Of a stretch of DNA of 47,428 nt, positions 28,187 to 36,220 are shown in pieces; positions within the stretch are counted from its first letter, which is position 1, and every line of letters begins with the position of its first letter. The stretch lies in the NCBI GenBank assembly GCA_016179745.1, contig JACPCP010000024.1, positions 5,037 through 52,464 on the forward strand, in the 5' to 3' direction. Both the position numbers and the translations under genes were made by a program. A model generated the notes under the pieces. That model ran no database searches, was not told the DNA's origin, and worked only from the letters and a program-made list of their open reading frames with translations. Source of the stretch: Candidatus Omnitrophota bacterium (lineage in GTDB: Bacteria > Omnitrophota > Omnitrophia > Omnitrophales > JACQLI01).

Positions 28187-29641
28187 ATGAGCGAAGAAAT
28201 CAAGCTGAGAAAGATTGACGATTACCGATGGGAAATTCCGAAGGGAACTTTTCCCGGGATGCGGGTTCCCGGAATGATTTTTGCCGACGAGAAGCTTCTC
28301 AGCAAAATCAAAACCGATCAATCCTTGAAGCAAGTCGCCAATGTCGCCCACCTTCCCGGGATCGTCAAATATTCTTTGGCGATGCCCGACATTCACTGGG
28401 GCTACGGCTTCCCGATCGGCGGGGTCGCCGCCACCGACCCCGATGAAAGCGGTGTGATTTCACCCGGCGGAATCGGTTTCGACGTGAACTGCGGAATCCG
28501 GCTCGTGAGGACAAATTTAACGGAGCAAGATATTCGTCCAAAATTGCGGGAGCTGGTCCGGCAGCTTTTCAATCACATTCCCTGCGGTGTGGGGCAGTCG
28601 GGGGCGATCCGGGTCGGAAAGGAAGACGGGCGAAAACTTTTAGTGCAGGGGGCACGCTGGGCGGTCCAGCACGGGCATGGGGCGCCTGAGGATTTAGCAC
28701 ACACCGAAGCTGGCGGCGTTCTCGAGGACGCCGATCCGGATGCGGTTTCGAAACGGGCCTACGAACGGGGGAGCGACCAGCTCGGAACCCTGGGTTCCGG
28801 TAATCATTTCGTCGAAGTCCAGGCGGTCGACACGATTTTTGACGAGGAAGCGGCGAGAATCTTCGGTCTTGAGAAAGGCCAAATTACGGTGATGATTCAC
28901 TCGGGCTCCCGGGGCTTCGGTTATCAAATTTGTGACGATTTTCTGGAGCTGACCCGCCGGGCGCTTTCCAAATACCATATCGAGGTTCCCGATGTGCAGC
29001 TGGCGTGTGCCCCCGTCAATTCGCCGGAGGGGCGCCAATACCTCGGGGCCATGCGCTGTGCGGCCAACTACGCCTGGAATAACCGCCAATGCCTGATGTC
29101 TCTCGCCCGGGAGGTCTTTGAGAAATTTTTCGGCCGCTCGTGGCAGGATTTGGGAATGGATCTCGTTTATGATGTAGCGCACAATATCGCCAAGTTTGAA
29201 AAATACCGGGTGAATGGAAAAGAAAAGATGCTTTGCATTCACCGCAAAGGCGCCACCCGGGCCTTTGGTCCCGGCCATCCGGAACTTCCGAAGGATTATC
29301 AGTCAGTCGGCCAGCCGGTCATTATCCCCGGTGATATGGGAAGAAATTCTTATGTGCTGGTTGGAACGGCTCAAGCCGCCGAAGAAACCTTTGGCACCAC
29401 TTGCCACGGGGCCGGCCGGGCGATGTCCCGCTCGCAGGCGGTGCGGGAAGCGAGAGGCCGGTCGATCGAAAGAGAGCTCGAGGCCAAAGGGATCATTGCC
29501 ATTGCCCGTGGCCGAAAGGGGCTCGACGAAGAACAGCCGGCGGCTTATAAGGATGTGAATGACGTGGTTGAGGTCGTGCACCAAGCTGGCCTCGCAAAAA
29601 AAGTCGTCCGTATGCAACCCCTCGGCGTGATCAAAGGATAA
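28187..29641 (+). CDS. rtcB: RNA-splicing ligase RtcB
   Basis: A 484-residue RtcB ligase that joins 2',3'-cyclic-phosphate or 3'-phosphate RNA ends to 5'-OH ends using GTP and manganese. The metal-binding residues are in FDVNCGIRLV (Cys), GSGNHFVEVQ (His) and MIHSGSRGFGYQ (His). The guanylylated histidine is in TTCHGAGRAMSRSQA. Length is typical for bacteria. With archease upstream it forms an RNA-repair or tRNA-maintenance unit. The leader is contributed by a palindromic repeat. Confidence 0.97.
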   Translation: MSEEIKLRKIDDYRWEIPKGTFPGMRVPGMIFADEKLLSKIKTDQSLKQVANVAHLPGIVKYSLAMPDIHWGYGFPIGGVAATDPDESGVISPGGIGFDVNCGIRLVRTNLTEQDIRPKLRELVRQLFNHIPCGVGQSGAIRVGKEDGRKLLVQGARWAVQHGHGAPEDLAHTEAGGVLEDADPDAVSKRAYERGSDQLGTLGSGNHFVEVQAVDTIFDEEAARIFGLEKGQITVMIHSGSRGFGYQICDDFLELTRRALSKYHIEVPDVQLACAPVNSPEGRQYLGAMRCAANYAWNNRQCLMSLAREVFEKFFGRSWQDLGMDLVYDVAHNIAKFEKYRVNGKEKMLCIHRKGATRAFGPGHPELPKDYQSVGQPVIIPGDMGRNSYVLVGTAQAAEETFGTTCHGAGRAMSRSQAVREARGRSIERELEAKGIIAIARGRKGLDEEQPAAYKDVNDVVEVVHQAGLAKKVVRMQPLGVIKG

Positions 29642-29650
29642 GGAGGAAAT

Positions 29651-30181
29651 GTGAGTAGACCGACTCGTGTAGCGATTCTTATTGAAGAACAGTATCAGGA
29701 TCTGGAGGTCTGGTATCCCTTGCTTCGATTAAAGGAAGAGGGGTTTGAGGTGGTGACGGTCGAGCCGAACGGACGGAAAGAATATAAAGGGAAGTTTGGC
29801 TATCCGATCACGGTCGACAAATCCATTGATGAGGTCAGCGCCAAAGATTTCGACGGCGTCATAATCCCGGGCGGCTGGGCGCCGGACAAACTCCGGCTTT
29901 CCAGGAAAGTTCTCGAATTTGTCAAAGAGCTTTTTGATCAAGGCAAAGTCGTCGCCTCGATCTGTCACGGCGGCTGGGTGTTGGCCTCGGCCGGCCTCTG
30001 CAAAGGGAAGACCCTTACTTCCTACATTGCAATTAAAGATGATCTCACGAATGCCGGCGCAAAGTTTGTCGACCGTGAAGTGGTCCGGGACGGGAACCTG
30101 ATTACCTCCCGGACGCCTTCCGACCTTCCCGCCTTTTGCCGTGAGATCGTTCACCAGTTGAGCCAGTGGGTGGAGAGATAG
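29651..30181 (+). CDS. DJ-1/PfpI-family protein (deglycase/protease-like)
   Basis: A 176-residue PfpI-type protein. The reactive cysteine sits in the nucleophile elbow ASICHGGWVLASAGL (about residues 100-114), followed by the His typical of PfpI/YhbO, and GVIIPGGWAPDKLR matches the family. Members act in protein and nucleotide deglycation or stress protection. The start is GTG with a strong AAGGAGGAAAT ribosome site, 9 nt after rtcB, so it is co-transcribed with archease and rtcB. A hairpin begins at its stop codon. Confidence 0.88.
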   Translation: MSRPTRVAILIEEQYQDLEVWYPLLRLKEEGFEVVTVEPNGRKEYKGKFGYPITVDKSIDEVSAKDFDGVIIPGGWAPDKLRLSRKVLEFVKELFDQGKVVASICHGGWVLASAGLCKGKTLTSYIAIKDDLTNAGAKFVDREVVRDGNLITSRTPSDLPAFCREIVHQLSQWVER

Positions 30182-30210
30182 CAGGCCGTTGGAAACAGAA
30201 AACGGCCTGC
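30181..30210. terminator. Hairpin between the DJ-1 gene and phoB
   Basis: Perfect 10-bp arms GCAGGCCGTT (30181-30190) and AACGGCCTGC (30201-30210) enclose a 10-nt loop, right after the DJ-1 stop. There is no T-run, so factor-independent termination is uncertain. It could reduce read-through into phoB. Confidence 0.5.
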
Positions 30211-30223
30211 CCGGGGTGACCTT

Positions 30224-30952
30224 GTGAGCGCCAAACAAAAAATTCTGATTGTCGAAGATGAAAAGGACATCTCGAACCTTGTCCAACTCCATCTCCAGAA
30301 GGCGGGATTTGAAACCCTCACGGCCCGGGACGGCCAGGAGGCCTTTCGAAAAATTCAATCCTCCAAACCCGATTTGATTGTGCTCGACCTGATGCTTCCC
30401 GAAATGGACGGCAAGGAACTCACCAAACTCCTCAAGGCCCGGGAGGACACAAAGGAAATTCCGATCGTGATGCTTACGGCCAAGACCGAGGAGGTGGACC
30501 GCATTGTCGGCTTCGAGCTTGGCGCTGATGATTACATCCCGAAGCCTTTCAGTCCGAGGGAACTCGTGCTTCGGGTGAAGGTCGTGCTGAAACGGACGGG
30601 AAAAGATCCTGGACAAACTGTAGGGGCGGGGTCTCCCCACCCCGGGTCGCAGGGCGGGGGAACCCCGCCCCTTCATGTCGGAGATTTGGTGATTGACGAA
30701 TCAAACTTTGAGGCCCGTCTGAAGGGAAAAAAGCTCGAACTGACCAAGACCGAATTCTCTCTTTTGGTCGAACTCATCAAGGCGAAAGGAAGGCTCCAGA
30801 CCCGGGAGGCGCTCCTGGAAAAGGTCTGGGGTTTTGACTCCTACGGCGACAGCCGCACGGTCGACACCCATTTTTCAAGGCTCCGCCAGAAACTCGGGAA
30901 GCTGGGCGAGCGGATTGAAACGGTTCGGGGCGTCGGCTACCGATTTCAATGA
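30224..30952 (+). CDS. phoB: Phosphate regulon response regulator PhoB, with repeat-encoded linker
   Basis: A 242-residue OmpR/PhoB-type regulator. The receiver domain (residues about 4-120) has the acidic pair EDE, the phospho-acceptor Asp in LIVLDLMLPEMDG and the Lys in YIPKPFSPREL. The winged-helix DNA-binding domain runs from about 152 to 242 (KTEFSLLVELIKAKGR ... TVDTHFSRLRQKLG). Residues about 133-150 of the linker (GAGSPHPGSQGGGTPPL) are encoded by a GC-rich palindrome at 30622-30672. It starts with GTG and overlaps phoR by 4 nt. It presumably activates the porin-pst operon under phosphate limitation. Confidence 0.93.
   Translation: MSAKQKILIVEDEKDISNLVQLHLQKAGFETLTARDGQEAFRKIQSSKPDLIVLDLMLPEMDGKELTKLLKAREDTKEIPIVMLTAKTEEVDRIVGFELGADDYIPKPFSPRELVLRVKVVLKRTGKDPGQTVGAGSPHPGSQGGGTPPLHVGDLVIDESNFEARLKGKKLELTKTEFSLLVELIKAKGRLQTREALLEKVWGFDSYGDSRTVDTHFSRLRQKLGKLGERIETVRGVGYRFQ
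30622..30672. repeat. GC-rich palindromic element inside phoB
   Basis: Arms AGGGGCGGGGTCTCCCC (30622-30638) and GGGGGAACCCCGCCCCT (30656-30672) are inverted repeats matching at 11 consecutive outer positions and most of the rest. It is read in frame without a stop and lies in the linker between the two PhoB domains. It is a different family from the GGGGACAG elements. Confidence 0.8.
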
Positions 30953-32121
30953 ATTTTCTCTGGCCTCTTCTCCTGCTTCTCGTGATTGCCGGAGCCGCCT
31001 TTCTTTTACGGAGGGAGCGCCGGCTTCGAAACGGTTTTGAGCGTCAGATTTCGGAACTCAATCAAAAATTTAAACGCGCCACCGAGCGTCTTGACGAAGA
31101 GCGGGCCCGGCTTGAGACCACTTTTTCGGGAATGGTGGAGGGGGTGCTCCTGACGGATGCACGGGGAGACATCCTTCACGTCAATCCTCCGTTTCGGGAG
31201 ATGTTCGGTTTGAAAGGAAAGGCAGAAGGTCGTTCCGCCCTTGAGGTTCTCACCAGCGTTGCGGCGGACGACGCAATTCGTCAGGTCATTCAAAACGGAG
31301 AACCGGTTGAGCGGGAGATCCATTTCGAGAAGCCGAGGCCCCGGGTGTTCCAGGTCCATTTTTCGCCCGTCCGTCGAGACGGGAAACTTTCCGGCGTCGT
31401 TTCGGTTTTTCACGACCTCACTGAAATCCGCCGTCTCGAAGAAGTGCGGCGTGATTTTATCGCCAATCTTTCGCACGAGCTCAAGACGCCGCTTACAGCG
31501 ATCCGGGGTTACAGCGAAACTCTTTTGGAAGTTTCCGATTTGTCTTCGGAGGAATTTCGAAGGCACCTCGAAACTATTTTTCGTAATGCTGTCGAGCTCA
31601 GTCACCTGACAGAGAATCTTCTCAATCTCTCCCGGATCGAATCCGGGAGAGAGGAAGTCTTGCTGGAATTGATTCCGCTCCGGCCTTTTGTGGACCGTTT
31701 GCTGGAGCGTTTCCAAAGTCAGGCCGAAGCGAAACGGATCGAAATTGAAAATGAAGTTCCCCAAGAGGCAGTCCCCCTTCAGGCGGATTCCACCAAGCTC
31801 AACCAAATTCTCGCCAACCTGGTGGACAATGCCCTGAAATACACATCCGAAGGCGGAAGGATTTGGGTTCGTTCGGAGGTGAGTGGAAAAGAATTCCGGA
31901 TTTCGGTGGAAGACAACGGGGCCGGGATCCCGAAGGCGGACCAGGAAAGGATCTTTGAGAAATTTTACCGGGTGGACAAGGCCCGGTCCCGGGATTCAGG
32001 AGGGGCCGGCCTCGGCCTCGCCATTGTCAAACACCTCACCGAGCTCCACGGCGGCCGGGTCCGTGTTTTTTCGGGACCGGGTCACGGTTCAAGATTCCAG
32101 ATCTCCTTGCCGCAACCGTAA
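30949..32121 (+). CDS. phoR: Phosphate regulon sensor histidine kinase PhoR
   Basis: A 390-residue membrane histidine kinase. One N-terminal hydrophobic helix (residues 2-20), a coiled-coil linker and a PAS domain (about 50-150, FSGMVEGVLLTDARGDILHVN) precede the HisKA segment with the phospho-His in FIANLSHELKTPLTAIRG, then the HATPase domain (NLVDNALKYTSEG; DNGAGIP; GLGLAIVKHL). This order is typical of PhoR, which senses phosphate status through the Pst-PhoU complex. It overlaps phoB by 4 nt. A Pho-box-like repeat begins inside its last codons. Confidence 0.93.
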   Translation: MNFLWPLLLLLVIAGAAFLLRRERRLRNGFERQISELNQKFKRATERLDEERARLETTFSGMVEGVLLTDARGDILHVNPPFREMFGLKGKAEGRSALEVLTSVAADDAIRQVIQNGEPVEREIHFEKPRPRVFQVHFSPVRRDGKLSGVVSVFHDLTEIRRLEEVRRDFIANLSHELKTPLTAIRGYSETLLEVSDLSSEEFRRHLETIFRNAVELSHLTENLLNLSRIESGREEVLLELIPLRPFVDRLLERFQSQAEAKRIEIENEVPQEAVPLQADSTKLNQILANLVDNALKYTSEGGRIWVRSEVSGKEFRISVEDNGAGIPKADQERIFEKFYRVDKARSRDSGGAGLGLAIVKHLTELHGGRVRVFSGPGHGSRFQISLPQP

Positions 32122-32155
32122 CACAAACGTAACGTTTCCTCTGTTTCTTCGTAAC
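32117..32155 (+). promoter_or_regulatory. Pho-box-like direct repeats before the porin-pst operon
   Basis: CGTAAC occurs at 32117, 32128 and 32150, with spacings of 11 and 22 bp, the 11-bp periodicity of PhoB half-sites. A fourth CGTAAC at 32181 is out of phase. The repeats lie 60-100 bp before the porin ATG at 32218 and overlap the phoR stop. Confidence 0.6.
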
Positions 32156-32217
32156 ACCCTTCCCGTAGAGTGCAACCGCTCGTAACTGATTTTGTCCCAA
32201 CCCCAAGGAGGGCGTTT

Positions 32218-33582
32218 ATGAAGAAACTTCGCTCAAACTGGATCCTTGCCGGAACTTCTATTCTCACTTTTTTTCTTATTCCAACCTTCGCCGAGGCCGA
32301 TGCCGGCGCCGGTCCTGCGAACCTGGCGGACCGGTTTGACCGGATCGAGGCCCGCATCTCCGAACTCCAGAATCAATTGACCGCACAGAATCAAAAACAT
32401 CAAGAAGAGATGGATTCCTTAAAGCGGCGGATTGAGATCAAGGGTCCGGAAGAGAAGTCGGTCTATCTTCCCGGGGCGGCGGAGAAGGGCCCCCAATGGC
32501 TTGAGGGCCTCTCCATGGGGGGAGATATCCGGCTTCGCTATGAAGGCTTCAATCAGAATGAAGCGACCCGGGACCGGAACCGCTTCCGCTACCGGCTCCG
32601 GTGGAAGGTGACGAAGCAGGTGACCGACAATCTTGAGCTTGGTTTTCGTTTCAATACCGGCGCCTCGAATGACCCGACCGGAAGCAATCAGACTTTCACG
32701 GGAGATTTCAATTTCAAGAATATCTTCATCGACCAGGCCTATGTGAAATATCGCCCGATGTTCCTTCAAGATTATATCCCGGCGCTTTCGAGTGCGGCAG
32801 TTGCCGGCGGCAAGTTTGAGAATCCCTTCCTTGCAAACTCCTCAACCATGGTGTGGGATTCCGATGTCATGCCGGAAGGATTTTATGAATCGTTCGAGTG
32901 GAGTCTTGGCGAGGGAAGGGTCAAGCCCTATGCGGTGTTTGGGCAATACATCCTTCAGGAAAATGCCGCCTCGCCTGATGCCGAGGTCTACGGTTTTCAG
33001 AGCGGCGTTCGGTGGACTCCGCCCGGCTTCGAGAAGGACTCCGGAATTCAACTCACCCACGGATTTGCTTATTATGACTTTTCTGATTATGCCAGGGGCT
33101 CCAACTTTATCATCGATACCACTTCGCTCGCCCGGGGGAATACAAGAGTCGGTTCTTCCACCGCCCTGGCGGCCGGCGACTTTGACATCCTTCAGGTTTA
33201 TAACGCCCTTGAATTCAAGGTGCGGGAGCTTCCGGTCAAACTTTTCGGCGACTTTGCGGTCAACCTGGCGGACCGGACCCCGGACCCCCTCGACCGGAAC
33301 AATGCCTATGAATATGGGTTGAAGGTCGGGAATGCAAAGAAGAAAGGGGATTGGGAGACGGGGTATTACTATGCCTATGTGGAACCCAATGCCGTCGTCG
33401 GCGCCTTCGCAGAAAGCGATTTCGGAGCCGGTCATGCGGACAAACGTGGCAGTGTGACCTATCTGCGTTATGGATTGACCGATTTCCTCAAGCTTCAGCT
33501 GAAGGCCTACTTTGCGAACAACATTACCGGGGCGGACGACGAAACCCGCCGCTTTCAAACGGATTTGGAATGGGTATTCTGA
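32218..33582 (+). CDS. Outer-membrane porin of the Pho regulon
   Basis: A 454-residue putative porin. A signal peptide ends at about residue 26 (FAEA). Residues about 35-75 are a coiled coil (RFDRIEARISELQNQL...) like the periplasmic stalk of OprP/OmpM-type or putative-porin proteins. The rest is a beta-barrel rich in alternating aromatic strands, ending in TDLEWVF with the C-terminal Phe recognised by the BAM complex. The ATG at 32218 has a good Shine-Dalgarno (AAGGAGGGCGTTT). Its stop overlaps the pstS start (TGATG). Uptake of phosphate or other anions across the outer membrane is inferred from this context. Confidence 0.85.
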   Translation: MKKLRSNWILAGTSILTFFLIPTFAEADAGAGPANLADRFDRIEARISELQNQLTAQNQKHQEEMDSLKRRIEIKGPEEKSVYLPGAAEKGPQWLEGLSMGGDIRLRYEGFNQNEATRDRNRFRYRLRWKVTKQVTDNLELGFRFNTGASNDPTGSNQTFTGDFNFKNIFIDQAYVKYRPMFLQDYIPALSSAAVAGGKFENPFLANSSTMVWDSDVMPEGFYESFEWSLGEGRVKPYAVFGQYILQENAASPDAEVYGFQSGVRWTPPGFEKDSGIQLTHGFAYYDFSDYARGSNFIIDTTSLARGNTRVGSSTALAAGDFDILQVYNALEFKVRELPVKLFGDFAVNLADRTPDPLDRNNAYEYGLKVGNAKKKGDWETGYYYAYVEPNAVVGAFAESDFGAGHADKRGSVTYLRYGLTDFLKLQLKAYFANNITGADDETRRFQTDLEWVF

Positions 33583-34442
33583 TGAAAAAACTTTCCTTTT
33601 CTCTGCTTCTCTGCTTCTCTGCCTCTTGCCTCTTCACTCCAAACGTCCTCGCCAAGCACGACGTCATCCAGATCAAGGGTTCCGACACGATGGTGAATCT
33701 CGGCCAAGCGTGGGCGGAAGAGTTTATGAATCAAAATCCGGAGGTGAGCATTGCGGTCACCGGCGGCGGTTCCGGCACCGGCATTGCGGCCTTGATCAAC
33801 GGAACTGCCGGCATTGCCCAGTGTTCCCGGGGAATGAAGCCTGAAGAAAAAGAAGCAGTTCTCAAGACGGCCGGCAAAGAAGTGAAGGAATTTGTGGTCG
33901 GCCTGGATGCGTTGGCCGTCATTTTGAATCCGGCCAACCCCGTTTCCGAACTTTCCATCGATGAGCTTTCGGATATCTTTACGGGGAAAATCACAAATTG
34001 GTCCGAGGTGGGCGGACTCGATGAATCGATGCTGGTCCTTTCCCGGGAAAGAAATTCGGGGACCCATGTTTACTTTTTGGAGGAGGTCGTCCGGAAGGGA
34101 AATGCCAGGGGGCCGGAGGAATTTGCCTCCTCAATTTTAATGATGCCCTCTTCCCAGGCGATCTCCCAGGAAGTGGCCCGGAGCCGGGCGGCTATCGGCT
34201 ATTTGGGTCTCGGCTATGTGACCAGTGGCCACAAGACGCTGGCGGTGAGCAAAAAGAAAGGGACAGCGGCCGTGGTCCCCTCGGTCGAAACCGGTCAAAA
34301 CGGAACTTATCCGATCTCCCGGCCGCTTTACATTTACACGGCGGGGGAGCCCCAAGGGGACACGAAGCGGCTGCTCGATTTTGCCCGAAGCCCCGAGGGC
34401 CAGGAAATCGTCCAGGCGATGGACTTTGTTCCCTTGAAATAA
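33582..34442 (+). CDS. pstS: Phosphate ABC transporter substrate-binding protein PstS
   Basis: A 286-residue periplasmic phosphate-binding protein. Residues 1-24 are a signal peptide (MKKLSFSLLLCFSASCLFTP...). Phosphate-contact motifs are visible: IKGSDTMVNL, TGGGSGTGIAAL and SRERNSGTHVYF. The ATG at 33582 was chosen because it gives the signal peptide and overlaps the porin stop by one base; the longer open frame upstream lies inside the porin. The last codons contain ATGGACTTTGTT, repeated at 34467-34478 in the palindrome before pstC. Confidence 0.94.
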   Translation: MKKLSFSLLLCFSASCLFTPNVLAKHDVIQIKGSDTMVNLGQAWAEEFMNQNPEVSIAVTGGGSGTGIAALINGTAGIAQCSRGMKPEEKEAVLKTAGKEVKEFVVGLDALAVILNPANPVSELSIDELSDIFTGKITNWSEVGGLDESMLVLSRERNSGTHVYFLEEVVRKGNARGPEEFASSILMMPSSQAISQEVARSRAAIGYLGLGYVTSGHKTLAVSKKKGTAAVVPSVETGQNGTYPISRPLYIYTAGEPQGDTKRLLDFARSPEGQEIVQAMDFVPLK

Positions 34443-34448
34443 AGAAAC

Positions 34449-34494
34449 AGGGGACAGGCAAACCAAATGGACTTTGTTGGTTTGCCTGTCCCCT
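34449..34494. repeat. GGGGACAG-family hairpin between pstS and pstC
   Basis: Perfect 18-bp arms AGGGGACAGGCAAACCAA (34449-34466) and its complement (34477-34494) enclose a 10-nt loop. The loop plus two bases repeats the 12-base ATGGACTTTGTT found at the end of pstS. A candidate pstC start codon (ATG, 34467) sits at the loop's first base. It shares 15 bases with the rtcB leader. Confidence 0.9.
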
Positions 34495-35369
34495 ACACAA
34501 TGAAACCAAGACGGATTTCTGAATTCCTGATCGAGTCGGCCATTTTCCTGGCCGGCACGATTTCCATTCTCTTTGTGGTCCTGATTTTTATTTTTCTGGC
34601 CAAAGAGGGGTTTGCCCTTTTCAGAACGGTTTCCCTTTGGGATTTTCTGGCCGGAAAAGACTGGTATCCCATTTCTTATCCGCCCCGGTTCGGCGCCCTG
34701 CCTTTGATTCTGGGCTCGGTCTGGGTCACGCTGGGGGCCATCTTGATTTCAGTGCCCATCGGTGTGGCCTGCGCCGTTTACATTGCGGAGGTCGCCCCGC
34801 ACTGGCTTCGGGAAATTTTAAAGGCGAGCGTGGAATTTCTGGCGGCGATCCCGAGCATTGTGCTGGGCTTTATCGGCCTCGTCACCCTCGTGCCGCTCGT
34901 GCAAAGCCTTTTCAATATTTCTACCGGGCTCACGGCACTGGCCGGTTCCCTCATGCTGGGTTTTATGGCCATGCCGACAATCGTTAGCATTATGGAAGAT
35001 GCCTTGACGGCCGTGCCCCGCTCCTACCGGGAAGGGGCGCTGGCGCTCGGGGCCACGCACTGGCAGGCGATTTGGCGGGTGGTGATGCCGGCGGCTTCCT
35101 CGGGGGTCATTGCGGCGGTCATGCTTGGGATTGGCCGGGTGATCGGGGAGACGATGGCCGTGATGATGATCACGGGCAATGCCGCCCGGATTCCCACGAC
35201 GCTCCTCCAGCCGGTGCGAACGATGACGGCCACGATTGCAGCCGAGATGGGAGAGGCGGTGCAGGGGAGTCCGCACTACGCCTCCCTTTTTGCGATCGGG
35301 ATCGTTTTGTTTGTCATTACCTTTATCATTAATCTCACCGCCGACTTCTTCCTTCACAGAGAAAAATGA
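34467..35369 (+). CDS. pstC: Phosphate ABC transporter permease PstC
   Basis: A 300-residue (or 289-residue) permease with about six helices. The cytoplasmic coupling motif is in EDALTAVPRSYREGALALGATHWQAIWRVVMP, and GRVIGETMAVMMITG is typical of PstC. The start is ambiguous. ATG 34467 lies in the loop of the palindromic hairpin and has AGGGGACAGG upstream; ATG 34500 gives a more usual N-terminus (MKPRRISEFLIE) but has no Shine-Dalgarno. With the first start, the leading residues MDFVGLPVPYT are repeat-encoded. It overlaps pstA by 4 nt. Confidence 0.92.
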   Translation: MDFVGLPVPYTMKPRRISEFLIESAIFLAGTISILFVVLIFIFLAKEGFALFRTVSLWDFLAGKDWYPISYPPRFGALPLILGSVWVTLGAILISVPIGVACAVYIAEVAPHWLREILKASVEFLAAIPSIVLGFIGLVTLVPLVQSLFNISTGLTALAGSLMLGFMAMPTIVSIMEDALTAVPRSYREGALALGATHWQAIWRVVMPAASSGVIAAVMLGIGRVIGETMAVMMITGNAARIPTTLLQPVRTMTATIAAEMGEAVQGSPHYASLFAIGIVLFVITFIINLTADFFLHREK

Positions 35370-36220
35370 TCCGGATCAACCCCCGCATTACGGAAAAGCT
35401 TGCCTTCGCCTTTCTTTTCTTCTCGACGCTTTTAATTCTGGTCCCCGTCTTTTTGATTTTGGTGCTGATCTTTAAAGACGGCCTCCCGGCTCTCAGTTGG
35501 GAGTTTCTGGCGTCCTACCCCCGGCTCGGGATGCGGGCCGGGGGGATTTTTCCGGCGCTCCTCGGGACCGTTTATCTGGCGGCCGGAACTCTCGTCTTTT
35601 CGCTCCCCATCGGGATCCTGGGCGCAATTTATCTTTCTGAATATGCGAAGGACCATGGGTTCAAGCGGGTCGTTGAGGTTGCCATCATCAACCTGGCCGG
35701 CGTCCCCTCCGTCGTTTACGGACTGTTCGGGCTCGGGCTTTTTGTGATCTTTCTCAAATTCGGCGCTTCCCTCCTGGCCGGCTCCCTCACCCTGGGGATC
35801 ATGAGCCTTCCTGTGATTATTACCTCAACCCGGGAGGCGCTCGGGACGGTTCCGAAATCATTCCGGGAAGTCAGTCTCGCCCTCGGCGCCACAAAATGGC
35901 AGACGATCCGGCGTGCGGTGCTGCCGAATGCCCTGCCGGGAATCCTGACGGGGACGATCCTTGCCCTGAGCCGGGCGGCGGGCGAGACGGCGCCGATTTT
36001 ATTCACGGTCGCCGCTTTTTATCTTCCCAAACTCCCCCAATCCATTTTCGATCAGGCGATGGCCCTTCCCTATCACCTTTACGTGATCTCGACCCAGGTC
36101 CCCAACGTGAAACTTTCTATTCAATACGGGACGGCGCTGGTTTTGATCCTGCTGGTTCTGGCGATGAATATCGTGGCCATTGTGATCCGGGCCCGGTTTC
36201 GAAAGCGGAAATTATGGTAA
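35366..36220 (+). CDS. pstA: Phosphate ABC transporter permease PstA
   Basis: A 284-residue permease, partner of PstC. It has about six helices and the EAA-type coupling loop TREALGTVPKSFREVSLALGATKWQTIRRAVLP, with the PstA-typical LSRAAGETAPILFTVAAFYL after it. Overlap with pstC (4 nt) and with pstB1 (7 nt) shows tight coupling. Length is normal. Confidence 0.94.
   Translation: MIRINPRITEKLAFAFLFFSTLLILVPVFLILVLIFKDGLPALSWEFLASYPRLGMRAGGIFPALLGTVYLAAGTLVFSLPIGILGAIYLSEYAKDHGFKRVVEVAIINLAGVPSVVYGLFGLGLFVIFLKFGASLLAGSLTLGIMSLPVIITSTREALGTVPKSFREVSLALGATKWQTIRRAVLPNALPGILTGTILALSRAAGETAPILFTVAAFYLPKLPQSIFDQAMALPYHLYVISTQVPNVKLSIQYGTALVLILLVLAMNIVAIVIRARFRKRKLW

Noticed and set aside
28152..34494. 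GGGGACAG repeats as a CRISPR array
   Set aside because: The copies are scattered kilobases apart, vary in length and are self-palindromic; there are no regular spacers and no cas genes.
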